A DNA stretch of 64,000 bases from Micromonospora tarapacensis (GTDB lineage: Bacteria > Actinomycetota > Actinomycetes > Mycobacteriales > Micromonosporaceae): contig NZ_JAHCDI010000004.1 of assembly GCF_019697375.1 (NCBI RefSeq), forward strand, positions 607,324 through 671,323, in the 5' to 3' direction. The translations under genes and the position numbers were made by a program. The notes beneath the pieces are model-generated. The model worked only from the letters and a program-made list of their open reading frames with translations, did not search any database and was not told the origin of the DNA. Position 1 is the first letter of the stretch. Every line of letters begins with the position of its first letter. Positions 45,558 to 55,392 of this stretch are shown piece after piece.

Positions 45558-46487
45558 GTGACCGCCCAGGGCGTACTGCTGGTGACCGCGGTGGTCTGGG
45601 CGGTGAGCCTGATCCGGCCGGTCCGGTGGCGGGCTCTCGTGGCCGCGTTGCCGCTGCCGATGACGGTCGCGCTGCTGGCCACCGGCCGCCCCGTCGACGG
45701 CACGCAACTCGTCGGGGTGGTCGGGCTCAACCTGTTCTTCGGCGTCGTGGCGCTGACGCATCACCGGTTCCGTTGGCCGATACTGTTGGCCGACCTGACG
45801 GGTGTCGCCGGCTACGTCGCGCTCGCGGCGGCGCTGGGTCCGGTCGCGCTGCCGTTCGGGCCGACGGTGGCCGCCACGGTCGCCCTCTGGCTGCTCGCCA
45901 TGCTGGCGCTCCGCCGCCTGCCAGGACCCGACCCACCGGCGGACCCGGCCGACCCACCCCGCGACCCGCCGGTCGGTGCCGCCGACCCGGCCCGCGAGGC
46001 CAACACGCTGCCCGCCGACCCGCTCCGCGATCCGGCGGTGACGACCGCTGCAGCGGTGCGCCACGCGGCGACCGGAGGCGGCGGGCGGCGGCCGGCGGGA
46101 CACGGTGCGCGGGTTCCGGCGGTGGCCCGGCTGCTGCTGATCCTCGCCGGTGCGGTGCTGACCGGCTTGCTCGGCCAGGTGCTGCGCGGGCTGGTGGTGA
46201 CCTTCCCGTACGCCGGGGTGCTGGTCGCGGTCGAGGTGCGGCGGGACCTGCCGGCCTTCTGCCGGCACTTCGCCCGGAACAGCCTGGCGCTGCTCGGGTT
46301 CCTGGTCGGGGTCCGCCTGGGCCAGGACGCCTCGGTCGCGGTATCGCTCGTCGTCGGCTGGGTGGGCTTCGGTCTGGTCGCCGCGGCGCTGCACCTTCCC
46401 CGGTATGAGCGCGGAAAACGCTACTCAGCTACTCGTTCGATCACCGGAAGCGTGGTGATGCCGCGAGACAGCGACGGAAAGCGTTGA
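45558..46487 (+). CDS. Membrane protein of unknown function
   Basis: A 309-residue protein with about seven hydrophobic helices split by a long Pro/Asp/Ala-rich loop (about residues 120-185, with repeated DPP/DPA). GTG 45558. Cotranscribed with the preceding membrane protein. No family recognised; a transporter role is not supported. Confidence 0.6.
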   Translation: MTAQGVLLVTAVVWAVSLIRPVRWRALVAALPLPMTVALLATGRPVDGTQLVGVVGLNLFFGVVALTHHRFRWPILLADLTGVAGYVALAAALGPVALPFGPTVAATVALWLLAMLALRRLPGPDPPADPADPPRDPPVGAADPAREANTLPADPLRDPAVTTAAAVRHAATGGGGRRPAGHGARVPAVARLLLILAGAVLTGLLGQVLRGLVVTFPYAGVLVAVEVRRDLPAFCRHFARNSLALLGFLVGVRLGQDASVAVSLVVGWVGFGLVAAALHLPRYERGKRYSATRSITGSVVMPRDSDGKR

Positions 46488-46500
46488 CGTGTTGTCAACG
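46482..46500. promoter_or_regulatory. Palindrome before the aminotransferase gene
   Basis: CGTTGAC-GTGTT-GTCAACG, perfect 7-nt arms, overlaps the stop of the membrane protein gene and lies about 90 bp before the aminotransferase start. A second AAAGCGTT copy occurs at 46552-46559. Plausible operator. Confidence 0.45.
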
Positions 46501-46587
46501 TTCCCGGGGCATCGCCGGACAGTCTGGCACTTGTCCCGGCAGTGAAGGTGGTGAAAGCGTTCGGTAACGCGAACCGAAGGGGCGACG

Positions 46588-47889
46588 ATGACCGCCGACG
46601 ACCTGCTGGCCCGGCACCGGGCCGTGCTCCCGTCCTGGATGACGCTCTACTACGCCGAGCCGATCGAACTCGTCAGCGGCGAGGGCCGCCGGGTCACCGA
46701 CGCGCGGGGCCGCTCCTACCTGGACTTCTTCGGCGGGGTGCTGACCAACTCGCTCGGCTACGACATCGCCGAGGTCCGGGAGGCGGTGCAGCGGCAGTTG
46801 GCCACCGGGATCGTGCACACCTCGACGCTCTACCTGATCCGCCAGCAGGTCGAGCTGGCCGAGAAGGTGGCGCGGCTGTCCGGCATCCCCGACGCCCGGG
46901 TCTTCTTCACCAACTCCGGCACCGAGGCCAACGAGGCGGCGCTGCTGGCCGCCACCAACTACCGCCGCTCGCACCAGATCCTCGCGGTGCGCAACAGCTA
47001 TCACGGCCGGACGTACGCGACCATGGGGGTGACCGGCAACCGCAACTGGTCGCCGACGGCACTGAACCCGCTACAGGTCGCCTGGCTGCACTCGGGAGAG
47101 CGGCTGCGCGGCCTGCTGGCCCGGCTGCCCGAGGCCGAGCGGGTCGACGCGGCGGTGGAGGACCTGCGCGAGGTCCTCGCCACGCAGACCAGCGGGGATG
47201 TGGCCTGCCTGATCGCCGAGCCGATCCAGGGGGTCGGCGGCTTCGTGCACGGCCCCGACGGGCTGTTCGCCGGCTGGCAGAAGGTCCTCGACGAGCACGG
47301 CATTCTGCTCATCTCCGACGAGGTCCAGACCGGCTGGGGGCGTACCGGCGAGCACTTCTGGGGCTACCAGGCGCACGGCGTGACCCCGGATCTGCTCACC
47401 TTCGCCAAGGGCATCGGCAACGGGTTCGCGTTGGCCGGGGTGGTCGGTCGGTCGGAGGTGCTGGAGTCGGTCCCGGCGATCAGCTTCTCCACCTTCGGCG
47501 GCAACCCCGTCTCCACCGCCGCCGGCAACGCGGTCCTGGACTACCTGCTCGAACACGACCTGCAGGCGAACGCCGCCCGGGTTGGCGCGATCCTCGGTGA
47601 CGGCCTGCGCGACGCGGTCGCCGGCCTCGAACAGGTCGGTGAGGTACGCGGCAAGGGCCTGATGCTCGGTGTCGAGTTCGTGCGCCCCGGCAGCGGCGAG
47701 CCGGACCCGACGCTGGCCGCGCAGGTGTTCGAGGCGTGCCGGGAGGGCGGACTGCTGACCGGCAAGGGCGGGCTGTACGGCAACGTGGTGCGGATGGGGC
47801 CGCCGTTGACGCTGACCGAGGAGGAGGCCCGCGAGGGCCTGGCCATCCTGGTCGAGGCGATCCGTTCGTGCGTGGGTGGTCGGGCGTGA
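46588..47889 (+). CDS. Class III PLP aminotransferase (AGXT2/omega-transaminase type)
   Basis: A 433-residue fold-type I aminotransferase. FFTNSGTEANEAAL near residue 112 and the ISDEVQTGWGRTG segment near 245 are present; the PLP Lys is Lys274 in TFAKGIGNG. It likely moves an amino group of a beta- or omega-amino acid or pyrimidine breakdown product to pyruvate, giving a semialdehyde for the next enzyme. ATG 46588. Its stop overlaps the dehydrogenase start by 4 nt, so the two work together. Confidence 0.9.
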   Translation: MTADDLLARHRAVLPSWMTLYYAEPIELVSGEGRRVTDARGRSYLDFFGGVLTNSLGYDIAEVREAVQRQLATGIVHTSTLYLIRQQVELAEKVARLSGIPDARVFFTNSGTEANEAALLAATNYRRSHQILAVRNSYHGRTYATMGVTGNRNWSPTALNPLQVAWLHSGERLRGLLARLPEAERVDAAVEDLREVLATQTSGDVACLIAEPIQGVGGFVHGPDGLFAGWQKVLDEHGILLISDEVQTGWGRTGEHFWGYQAHGVTPDLLTFAKGIGNGFALAGVVGRSEVLESVPAISFSTFGGNPVSTAAGNAVLDYLLEHDLQANAARVGAILGDGLRDAVAGLEQVGEVRGKGLMLGVEFVRPGSGEPDPTLAAQVFEACREGGLLTGKGGLYGNVVRMGPPLTLTEEEAREGLAILVEAIRSCVGGRA

Positions 47890-49376
47890 ACCTCCTCGGG
47901 CACTTCATCGACGGCAAGCACACAAGCGGCACCTCGACCCGGCGCGGGGACGTCTTCGACCCGGCGACCGGCCGGCGTACCGCCGAGGTGGAGCTGGCCT
48001 GCGCCGCGGACGTCGCGACCGCGGTCGAGGCCGCCGAGCGCGCGGCCCGCACCTGGCGGGACGCGTCGCTGGCGAAGCGGACCGGGGTGCTGTTCGCCTT
48101 CCGCGAACTGGTCCGTGCCCGCCGCGACCGGCTGGCCGAGCTGATCACCGCCGAACACGGCAAGGTGCTCGCCGACGCCGCCGGCGAGGTGCAGCGCGGG
48201 CTGGAGGTGATCGAGTACGCCTGCGGCATCCCGTCGGCGTTGCGCGGCGGCTTCAGCGAGAACGTCTCCACCGAGGTCGACTCGTACAGCCTGCGGCAGC
48301 CGCTCGGCGTGGTCGCGGTGATCAGCCCGTTCAACTTCCCGGTGATGGTGCCGCTGTGGTTCGTCCCGGTGGCCGTGGCCGCCGGCAACGCCGTGGTGCT
48401 CAAGCCGAGCGAGAAGGACCCGAGCGCGGCGCTGCTGCTGGCCGAGCTGTTCGTCGAGGCCGGCCTGCCCGACGGGGTGCTGAACGTGGTCAACGGCGAC
48501 GCCGAGGCGGTCGACGCGTTGCTGGACCACCCAACGGTCCGGGCGGTGTCGTTCGTCGGTTCCACCCCGGTCGCCCGGCACGTCTACCAGCGCGGCACCG
48601 CGGCGGGCAAGCGGGTGCAGGCGCTCGGCGGTGCGAAGAACCACATGGTGGTGCTGCCCGACGCCGACCTGGACCTGGCCGCCGACGCGGCGGTCAACGC
48701 CGGGTTCGGTTCGGCGGGGGAGCGGTGCATGGCGATCTCGGCGCTGGTCGCCGTGGAGCCGGTCGCCGACGAGTTGGTGGCGCGGATCGCGCGGCGGCTG
48801 GCCGGGTTGCGCACCGGCGACGGCCGGCGCGGCTGCGACATGGGCCCGCTGGTGACCGCCGGACACGCGGCGAAGGTCCGTTCCTACGTGGCGGCCGGCG
48901 TGCTGGCCGGCGCGGTCCCGGTGGTGGACGGGCGGGGCGTCCGGCCCGACGGCGATCCGGCGGGCTTCTGGCTCGGCCCGACCCTGTTCGACCACGTCAC
49001 CCCGGACATGTCGATCTACACGGACGAGATCTTCGGCCCGGTGCTGTCGGTGCTGCGGGTCGGCTCGTACGACGAGGCGGTGGCGTTGGTCAACGCCAGC
49101 CCGTACGGCAACGGCACCGCGATCTTCACCAACGACGGTGGCGCCGCCCGGCGCTACCAGCACGAGGTGGAGGTCGGCATGGTCGGCATCAACGTCCCGA
49201 TCCCGGTGCCGATGGCGTACTACTCTTTCGGCGGCTGGAAGTCGTCCCTCTTCGGTGACCTGCACGCGCACGGCGCCGACGGCGTCGCGTTCTTCACCCG
49301 GGGCAAGGTGGTCACCAGCCGGTGGCTCGACCCGCGCCACGGCGGGGTCAACCTCGGCTTCCCCACCCAGACCTGA
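47886..49376 (+). CDS. mmsA: CoA-acylating (methyl)malonate-semialdehyde dehydrogenase
   Basis: A 496-residue aldehyde dehydrogenase. GHFIDGKHTSGTSTRRGDVF at the start, NFPVMVPLWF near residue 155, and catalytic Cys281 in AGERCMAIS are typical of MmsA, which makes propionyl- or acetyl-CoA. GTG 47886 overlaps the aminotransferase stop. Together they suit breakdown of beta-alanine, beta-aminoisobutyrate or valine. The last 29 bp overlap the convergent acyltransferase gene. Confidence 0.9.
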   Translation: MNLLGHFIDGKHTSGTSTRRGDVFDPATGRRTAEVELACAADVATAVEAAERAARTWRDASLAKRTGVLFAFRELVRARRDRLAELITAEHGKVLADAAGEVQRGLEVIEYACGIPSALRGGFSENVSTEVDSYSLRQPLGVVAVISPFNFPVMVPLWFVPVAVAAGNAVVLKPSEKDPSAALLLAELFVEAGLPDGVLNVVNGDAEAVDALLDHPTVRAVSFVGSTPVARHVYQRGTAAGKRVQALGGAKNHMVVLPDADLDLAADAAVNAGFGSAGERCMAISALVAVEPVADELVARIARRLAGLRTGDGRRGCDMGPLVTAGHAAKVRSYVAAGVLAGAVPVVDGRGVRPDGDPAGFWLGPTLFDHVTPDMSIYTDEIFGPVLSVLRVGSYDEAVALVNASPYGNGTAIFTNDGGAARRYQHEVEVGMVGINVPIPVPMAYYSFGGWKSSLFGDLHAHGADGVAFFTRGKVVTSRWLDPRHGGVNLGFPTQT

Positions 49377-50793
49377 GCAGGCGCAGGGCGCCCGCGCCGG
49401 CCAGGTACGCCACCAGTGCGGCGACGGGCAGCCCGAGCGGCTCGGGTGCGGTCTTCGCGGTGGCGCCGTTGGCCGCCAGGGCGTACACCACGGCGGCGAA
49501 ACCGGCGACGCTGAGCACGCCGCGACCGATCGCCCACCGGTTGCCCGGCCGTCCGCCTCCCCGCGGTCCGGTGTCGTCCCGCGGCCGGGTGGTCTTGCCG
49601 GCCGGGCCCGGTTCCGGTGGCCGCCGCGCCGTGGAGCGACCGGTGCGGGCCTCGATCGGGCCGAAGATCGCGACCAGGATCGCCAGCACCACCGTCAGCA
49701 TCAGCACCCAGGGCAGCCGCCACGCCCACCAGGCCGCGGAGCCGGCGGCCGGGGTGGGCAGCGCGCCGAGCCCGTGCAGCGCGCCGATCAGCAGCACCGC
49801 CGCGCTGAGATGCCACAGGAACACGGTCAGCACGACCGAGTTGACGGCGATCACCGCCTGCCACGGCCGGCTGCCGTGCAGCCAGCGTTCGGCCCGCTGG
49901 CGCAACAGCAGGATCAGCCCGAGCTGGGCGGTGGCCACGGCCAGCAGCGCCACGCTGGGCGGCGCGGCGTTGGCCAGCCGCTGGCCGGGCAGGTTGATCA
50001 TGCTCACCGGGTACGGGCCGGGGCCGGTCAGCAGCACCGCCAAAGCGAGACCGCCGGCGAGCATCGCCCACGCCGTTCCCGGCGACATCGGCAGGCACCG
50101 GGTCCGGAGCCCGAGGCCACCGCCCGGGTGGCAGTTCCCCTGGCGGGCGTCGTACCAGGCGAAGCCGAGCTGGTGGACGGCCAACCAACCGAACAGGTAG
50201 CCCGGCAGCGCCAACCAGGCCGGGCCGAGCGTCCGGCCCAGGTCCCCCGCGGCCACCAGCAGCACCAGGACCAGCGGCACCAGCAGTCCGAAGCGTCGGT
50301 GCAGCGCGTACATCGGCGGGGTCAGCGGCACCACCGCGAGGTAGGCGGCGAGGAACCACAACGGAATGGTGGCGAACCAGACGATCGGGCGGACCTGATC
50401 CGGTTCGGCACCGGCCAGCCGGGCGACCAGCGCGCCGCCGGCGAGCACCAGCACCAGCGCGGTGGTGGGTCGCAGCAGCCGGGCGCTGCGGCCGAGCAGC
50501 CAGCCGACCGGATCACCGCCACGGCCGCGGTGCGCGGCCAGCGAGGCGGCGTTGGCGTACCCGCCGACCAGGAAGAACACGGGCATGACCTGAACGGCCC
50601 AGGTCAACGGGTAGGCCCAGGAGATCGCGGTCAGCGCCGAGTGGCCGTCGGGCCGGCCCTGCTCGTCGTAGTAGACGGCCGCGATCGCCCAGTGGCCGAG
50701 GACGACCAGCATGACGGCCAGCGCCCGGAGCAGGTCGAGGTAGCGCTCCCGGGTGGCCGGCGTCCGGGCGGCGAGTCGGGCCAGGCGGCGCAT
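49348..50793 (-). CDS. Acyltransferase 3 family membrane protein
   Basis: A 481-residue polytopic membrane protein. RERYLDLLRALAVMLVVLGHW at the N-terminus carries the conserved Arg/His region; FFLVGGYANAASL follows, and about ten helices can be counted. A long Pro/Arg-rich loop lies near residues 385-425. Probably O-acetylates an envelope sugar; target unknown. The ATG at 50793 follows a gap with a repeat element. Confidence 0.85.
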   Translation of the reverse strand: MRRLARLAARTPATRERYLDLLRALAVMLVVLGHWAIAAVYYDEQGRPDGHSALTAISWAYPLTWAVQVMPVFFLVGGYANAASLAAHRGRGGDPVGWLLGRSARLLRPTTALVLVLAGGALVARLAGAEPDQVRPIVWFATIPLWFLAAYLAVVPLTPPMYALHRRFGLLVPLVLVLLVAAGDLGRTLGPAWLALPGYLFGWLAVHQLGFAWYDARQGNCHPGGGLGLRTRCLPMSPGTAWAMLAGGLALAVLLTGPGPYPVSMINLPGQRLANAAPPSVALLAVATAQLGLILLLRQRAERWLHGSRPWQAVIAVNSVVLTVFLWHLSAAVLLIGALHGLGALPTPAAGSAAWWAWRLPWVLMLTVVLAILVAIFGPIEARTGRSTARRPPEPGPAGKTTRPRDDTGPRGGGRPGNRWAIGRGVLSVAGFAAVVYALAANGATAKTAPEPLGLPVAALVAYLAGAGALRLLRSGWGSRG

Positions 50794-50891
50794 GGCCCGA
50801 GCGTATGCCAGTCGCCGCGACGGCCGGAGCGATAACCGCTGCGGTGCGTCCGCGGTCCCGAGCCGCCGCGCGAACCCGCGTGCACGAAGAT

Positions 50892-50958
50892 CGTGTTCGT
50901 TGCGGGATCGAGTGGTCCTGGAGCGGCAAGCAGGCCACCCGATCCAGGATCGAGCACG
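50892..50958. repeat. CTCGATCC-type inverted repeat (copy 1)
   Basis: CGTGTTCG...CGAGCACG outer arms with a GGATCG/CGATCC inner pair. The right side, CCAGGATCGAGCACG, recurs at 56411-56423 on the other side of the amino-sugar locus. Within a 470-bp non-coding gap (50794-51261) that otherwise holds only the regulator promoter. Confidence 0.5.
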
Positions 50959-51191
50959 ACCTCGCCCGTAGCGCGGCGTGCCGGCGGGGTGCGGGCGAGC
51001 GGCCCGCCGCCGAGCGCCAGGAAGCTGGTGTCGCCGGCCGACCGGATCCGGCCGGCGGTGGCGGCACGCCGGCCGCCGACCTCCTTGATCGATCCGTGTT
51101 CAGGCTGGTGGTGGCGCTGATTCGGGGCAAGGGGGAGGCTCGGCTCGGCGGCTGTGCGCCAGGTAACAGTTTGAAAACTTCGCCCACGGTC

Positions 51192-51261
51192 TTGACACGG
51201 AGGTGCCTTCAGTAAGAACTTTTACCACTAACAGTTAACAGTCTTTTCCGAAAGGCGTCCC
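51192..51261 (+). promoter_or_regulatory. Promoter region of the RpiR regulator
   Basis: TTGACA at 51192-51197 is a good -35 element; the -10 is unclear (TAAGAA at 51213 is closest). AGTTTGAAAACT at 51169-51180 and the repeated AACAGTTAACAG segment are possible operator sites for the regulator itself. Confidence 0.45.
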
Positions 51262-52224
51262 ATGGTTGATCACGAGGCGGACACCTCCGCGGGCACCGCG
51301 GTGGCCGATGCCGTTGGGGTCGACCGCCGGGGCGCCCTGGGTGTCGCCTCCGACGGGGTACTGGCCCGGGTGCGCACCGGGGCCGCCGAGCTGACCGGCG
51401 CGCTGCGCCGGGTCGCCGAACACGTGCTCAGCGACCCCGAGGCGGCGGCCCGGGCCACCATCGTCGAGCTGGCCGAACGCAGTGGCACCTCGCCGGCCAC
51501 GGTCACCCGCTTCTGCCGGGCGATGGGCTTCGACGGCTACGCCGACCTGCGGCTGGGCATCGCCTCCGAGACCGGCCGGGCCCGTTCGGCCGGCTGGACG
51601 GTCGACATCGGGCGCGAGATCCAGCCCGGCGACCCGCTCGACCGGGTGCTGGAGCAGATCATGGCCGCCGACACCCGGGCCATGCACGACACCGCCGCGC
51701 TGCTCGACCTGGCCGAGGTGGAGCGGGCCGCCGTCGCCGTCGCCGGTGCCAGCCGGGTGAACATCTTCGGTGCCAGCGGCAGCGCCCTGGTGGGCGAGGA
51801 GATGCAGTTCAGCCTGCACCGCATCGGGGTGGCCGCGTGGGCCTGGAACGACGTGCACTCCGGGCTCGCCTCCGCCGCACTGCTGCGCCCGGGTGACGTC
51901 GCGCTGGGCATCTCGCACAGCGGTCAGACCCGGGAGGCGATCGAGATGCTCGCCGAGGGCGGCAGCCGGGGCGCGACCACCATCGCGCTGACCGGCTTCC
52001 GGCGCTCGCCGCTGGCCGAGCTGGCCGACATCGTCCTGCTCACCGCCAGCCAGGCCACCACGTTCCGCCCGGACGCGCTGTCCGCCCGGCATCCGCAGCT
52101 GGTGGTGCTCGACCTGCTCTACATCGCGGTCGCCCAGCGCACCCACGACCGCGCCCACGCGGCCTTCCGGCGTACCGCCCAGGCCGTCGACGGGCACAAG
52201 GCCGCGAGGGGAGCCAGCGCATGA
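51262..52224 (+). CDS. MurR/RpiR-family transcription regulator
   Basis: A 320-residue regulator. N-terminal HTH (VELAERSGTSPATVTRFCRAMGF near residue 70) and a C-terminal SIS sugar-phosphate domain (VNIFGASGSALVGEEMQ near 170, LGISHSGQTREAIEM near 215). It probably senses an amino-sugar phosphate and controls the following ABC genes. ATG 51262. Its stop overlaps the SIS gene by 4 nt. Confidence 0.92.
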   Translation: MVDHEADTSAGTAVADAVGVDRRGALGVASDGVLARVRTGAAELTGALRRVAEHVLSDPEAAARATIVELAERSGTSPATVTRFCRAMGFDGYADLRLGIASETGRARSAGWTVDIGREIQPGDPLDRVLEQIMAADTRAMHDTAALLDLAEVERAAVAVAGASRVNIFGASGSALVGEEMQFSLHRIGVAAWAWNDVHSGLASAALLRPGDVALGISHSGQTREAIEMLAEGGSRGATTIALTGFRRSPLAELADIVLLTASQATTFRPDALSARHPQLVVLDLLYIAVAQRTHDRAHAAFRRTAQAVDGHKAARGASA

Positions 52225-52969
52225 TCAGCGCGCAGGGGTACGCCGACGCCGTCCGGCCCGTCCTCGACCGCCTCGTCGAGCAGGAGTCCGGGGCGCTGGA
52301 CCGGGCCGCCGACCTGATCGCCGCCAGCCTGCGCGGCGGCGGGTGCTGCAGGCCTTCGGTGCCGGGCACTCGGAGGCGTTCGCCGCCGAACTGGTCGCCC
52401 GGGCCGGCGGGCTGGTCCCCACCAACCGGCTCTCGCTGCACGATCTGGTGCTGCACGGCGACGCACCGCGTGGCGTGCTCGCCGACCCCAAGCTGGAGCG
52501 CGATCCGGCCGTCGCGCACCAGCTCTACGCGCTCGCCGCGCCGCAGCCGCGGGACGTGTTCGTGGTGGCGTCACACTCCGGCATCAACGGTTCGGTGGTC
52601 GAACTGGCCCTGCTGGCCACCGGGCGCGGTCACCCGCTGATCGCGGTCACCTCGGTCGCGCACACCGGACGGGTCGCCCCGCGGCACCCGTCCGGCCGGC
52701 GGCTCGTCGATCTCGCCGACGTCGTGCTGGACAACGGCGCGCCGTACGGTGACGCACTGCTGCCGCTCGAGGGCGGCGGCGCGGTCTGTGCGGTCTCCTC
52801 GGTCACCTCGGCGCTGCTGGCGCAGCTGCTGACCGCGGAGGTCGTACGACGGTTCCACCAGGCCGGAGAGGTGGCCCCTATCTACCTCTCCGCCAACGTC
52901 CCCGGTGGGGACGAGCACAACCTCGCCCTCGAGTCGCGGTACGCCGGGCGTCTCCGGCGCACCGCCTGA
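52221..52969 (+). pseudogene. SIS-domain sugar isomerase-like protein, frame broken once
   Basis: SIS domain protein (residues from AFGAGHSEAFAAELVARAGG, then VVASHSGINGSVVELA and LPLEGGGAVCAVSSV). The first 40 codons are in one frame and the rest in another; an extra G in the run near 52341-52343 gives LRGGGVLQAFGAGHS. ATG 52221 overlaps the regulator stop. Probably acts on GlcNAc-derived sugar phosphates. Likely a record error rather than loss. Confidence 0.8.
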
Positions 52970-52995
52970 CCCGACACCACAAGGAGAGTCAGACG

Positions 52996-54399
52996 ATGTC
53001 CGTTACCCCCGATCTTGACCGCCGGACCCTGCTGCGTCGCGCGGCGGCTGCGGGCCTCCTGGTGACCCCCGCTGCTGGCCTGCTCAGCGCCTGCGCCGGC
53101 AGCACGCCGGACCAGAACGACGACAACGACGCGGAGAAGAGCAACGACAACCCGTTCGGCCTGCAGGACGGCAGCGCCGTGAAGGTGGTCATCTTCAACG
53201 GTGGGCTGGGTGACGCCTGGGCGAAGGAAGACCAGGCGATCTTCAGCGCCAAGCACCCGAACGTCACCGTCAACATGAGCTCCACCCAGAAGATCAAGAC
53301 CGAAGAACAGCCCAAGATGGCGACGCAGCCCAGCGACCTCATCATGAACTCGGGCGCCGACCTGATGGACCTGAGCACGCTGGTCAACGAGGGCGCCATC
53401 GAGCCGCTGGACGACCTGCTCGCCGCCCCCGCCTGGGACAGCGAGGGCACGGTCGCCGACTCGCTGCTGCCGGGCACCGTCTCCGACGGCACCTTCCAGG
53501 GCAAGTTCTTCGTGGTCTACGTCGCGTTCACCGTGTGGGGCAACTGGTACAACGGCGCCCTGTTCGACCGCGAGGGCTGGGCCCCGCCGAAGACCTTCGA
53601 AGAGTTCTTCACCCTCGCCCCGCAGATCAAGGCCAAGGGCATCGCCCCGTACGTCTACGACGCCGTGCACGGCTACTACCCGCGCTGGGCGCTGATGGCC
53701 TCGATCTGGAAGTCGGCCGGCAAGCAGGCGGTCGTCGACATCGACAACCTGAAGGAGAACGCCTGGCGCGCCGAGGGCATCCTGCCGGCCCTGGAGGCGT
53801 GGGAGAAGCTGGTCAAGGACAAGCTGGTGCTGCCGGGCAAGCTCGACCACACCCAGTCGCAGCAGGCGTGGCTCGACGGCAAGGCCGCCTTCATCCAGGT
53901 CGGCACCTGGCTGAAGAACGAGATGGCCGCGACCATCCCGCCGGGCTTCGAGATGAAGCTCTCCGACTACTGGGGCGTGAGCGCCGCCGACAAGGCGCCG
54001 AAGGACGTCTTCGCCGGTGCCGGTGAGGGCTTCGTGGTGCCGAGCAAGGCCCCGAACAAGGCGGCGGCCAAGGAGTTCCTGCGCGCGGTGCTGTCGAAGG
54101 CCGGTTCGGCGAAGTTCGCCGAGCTGACCAAGTCGCTGGCGTCGACCAAGGGCTCCGGCGACAACGTGCAGGACCCGGCGCTGGCCACGGCCAACGAGCT
54201 GATGAAGAACGCCGGCTCGGACCTGATCTCGGTCAAGCTCTGGGACTTCTACGCCGACCTGGACAAGGAGAGCCAGAACCTCTCGCAGGAACTGATGGCC
54301 GGCCGGCTCACCGCCGCGCAGTTCGTCGACAAGATGCAGGCCGCCGCCGACAAGGTCGCCGGCGACTCGTCGATCACCAAGCAGACCCGCAACGTGTGA
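52996..54399 (+). CDS. ngcE: N-acetylglucosamine/chitobiose-binding lipoprotein
   Basis: A 467-residue ABC-type solute-binding lipoprotein. A twin-Arg signal (DRRTLLRRA) leads to the lipobox LLSAC with Cys33. The mature part matches sugar-binding family 1, with NGGLGDAWAKEDQAIF and GKAAFIQVGTWLKNEM. It resembles NgcE of Streptomyces, which binds GlcNAc and chitobiose. ATG 52996 has AAGGAGAG upstream. It heads ngcEFG. Confidence 0.85.
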   Translation: MSVTPDLDRRTLLRRAAAAGLLVTPAAGLLSACAGSTPDQNDDNDAEKSNDNPFGLQDGSAVKVVIFNGGLGDAWAKEDQAIFSAKHPNVTVNMSSTQKIKTEEQPKMATQPSDLIMNSGADLMDLSTLVNEGAIEPLDDLLAAPAWDSEGTVADSLLPGTVSDGTFQGKFFVVYVAFTVWGNWYNGALFDREGWAPPKTFEEFFTLAPQIKAKGIAPYVYDAVHGYYPRWALMASIWKSAGKQAVVDIDNLKENAWRAEGILPALEAWEKLVKDKLVLPGKLDHTQSQQAWLDGKAAFIQVGTWLKNEMAATIPPGFEMKLSDYWGVSAADKAPKDVFAGAGEGFVVPSKAPNKAAAKEFLRAVLSKAGSAKFAELTKSLASTKGSGDNVQDPALATANELMKNAGSDLISVKLWDFYADLDKESQNLSQELMAGRLTAAQFVDKMQAAADKVAGDSSITKQTRNV

Positions 54400-54437
54400 C
54401 ACCTGCCCGGACATAACCGAACGAGGAAGTGGGAGAA

Positions 54438-55379
54438 ATGCGGCACGGTGTTGCGCGTTTCGTCACGGGTTTCCTGGCGCTGCCGGTCGGGCTGTACCTC
54501 TTCTACGTGGTGTGGCCCTTCCTACAGGCGGCCGGGTACTCGCTGACCGACTGGGGAGGCTACTCCGACAGGCAGCAGTTCGTCGGGCTGGACAACTACC
54601 TCCGGCTCTTCTCCGACGAGCTGATCAGAAAGGCGTTCTGGCACAACGTCTTCTTCCTGATCACCGTGCCGTTCTTCACCATCGCGCTGGCCCTGTTCCT
54701 CGCGTTCCTGCTCAACGTGGGCGGACGCGAGGACAAGGCCGGCATCCGCGGCGTCTTCGGCTCCGGTCTCTACAAGGTGATCTTCTTCTTCCCGCAGGTG
54801 CTGTCCCTGGTCGTCGTCGCGGTGATGTGGCAGCAGATCTACCGTGCCGACGGCCAGGGCCTGATCAACGGGGTACTGATGAAGCTCGGGCTGGTCAGCC
54901 CGGACGAGCCGATCACCTTCATGTACGACCCGGAGCCCTTCCTCGGCGTACCGGCGGTGCTGTGGTGGTTGCTGCTGATCGCGGTCTGGAGCGGTGCCGG
55001 CTTCTACATGGTGCTCTTCTCCGCGGCCATGCAGTCCATCCCGAAGGACGTCTTCGAGGCGGCGATCCTCGACGGCGCCGGGCGTTTCCACACCTTCTTC
55101 CGGATCACCCTGCCACTGCTGCGGGACACCGTCTCGGTGGCCTGGGTCTACCTGGGTTTCATCGCCCTGGACATGTACGCCCTGGTCTTCGTCATGACGC
55201 CGAGCCAGGGCGGCCCCAACCACGCCAGCGAGATCTTCGCATCGGTGCTGAACTTCACCGCCTTCCAGAAGGGTCAGTTCGGCTACGCCTGTGCGATGGG
55301 TGTGGCGCTGGCGATCTTCACGATCCTGCTGGCCGCGCTACAGCTGAGGATCACCCGTCGTGAGCGGATCGAGTACTGA
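54438..55379 (+). CDS. ngcF: Sugar ABC permease
   Basis: A 313-residue inner-membrane permease of the MalF type with six helices. The EAA loop is EAAILDGAGRFHTFFRITLP near residue 215, which contacts the ATPase. ATG 54438 preferred; GTG 54429 possible. Follows ngcE by 38 bp. Confidence 0.88.
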   Translation: MRHGVARFVTGFLALPVGLYLFYVVWPFLQAAGYSLTDWGGYSDRQQFVGLDNYLRLFSDELIRKAFWHNVFFLITVPFFTIALALFLAFLLNVGGREDKAGIRGVFGSGLYKVIFFFPQVLSLVVVAVMWQQIYRADGQGLINGVLMKLGLVSPDEPITFMYDPEPFLGVPAVLWWLLLIAVWSGAGFYMVLFSAAMQSIPKDVFEAAILDGAGRFHTFFRITLPLLRDTVSVAWVYLGFIALDMYALVFVMTPSQGGPNHASEIFASVLNFTAFQKGQFGYACAMGVALAIFTILLAALQLRITRRERIEY

Positions 55380-55392
55380 GGAGAGCTGGACG

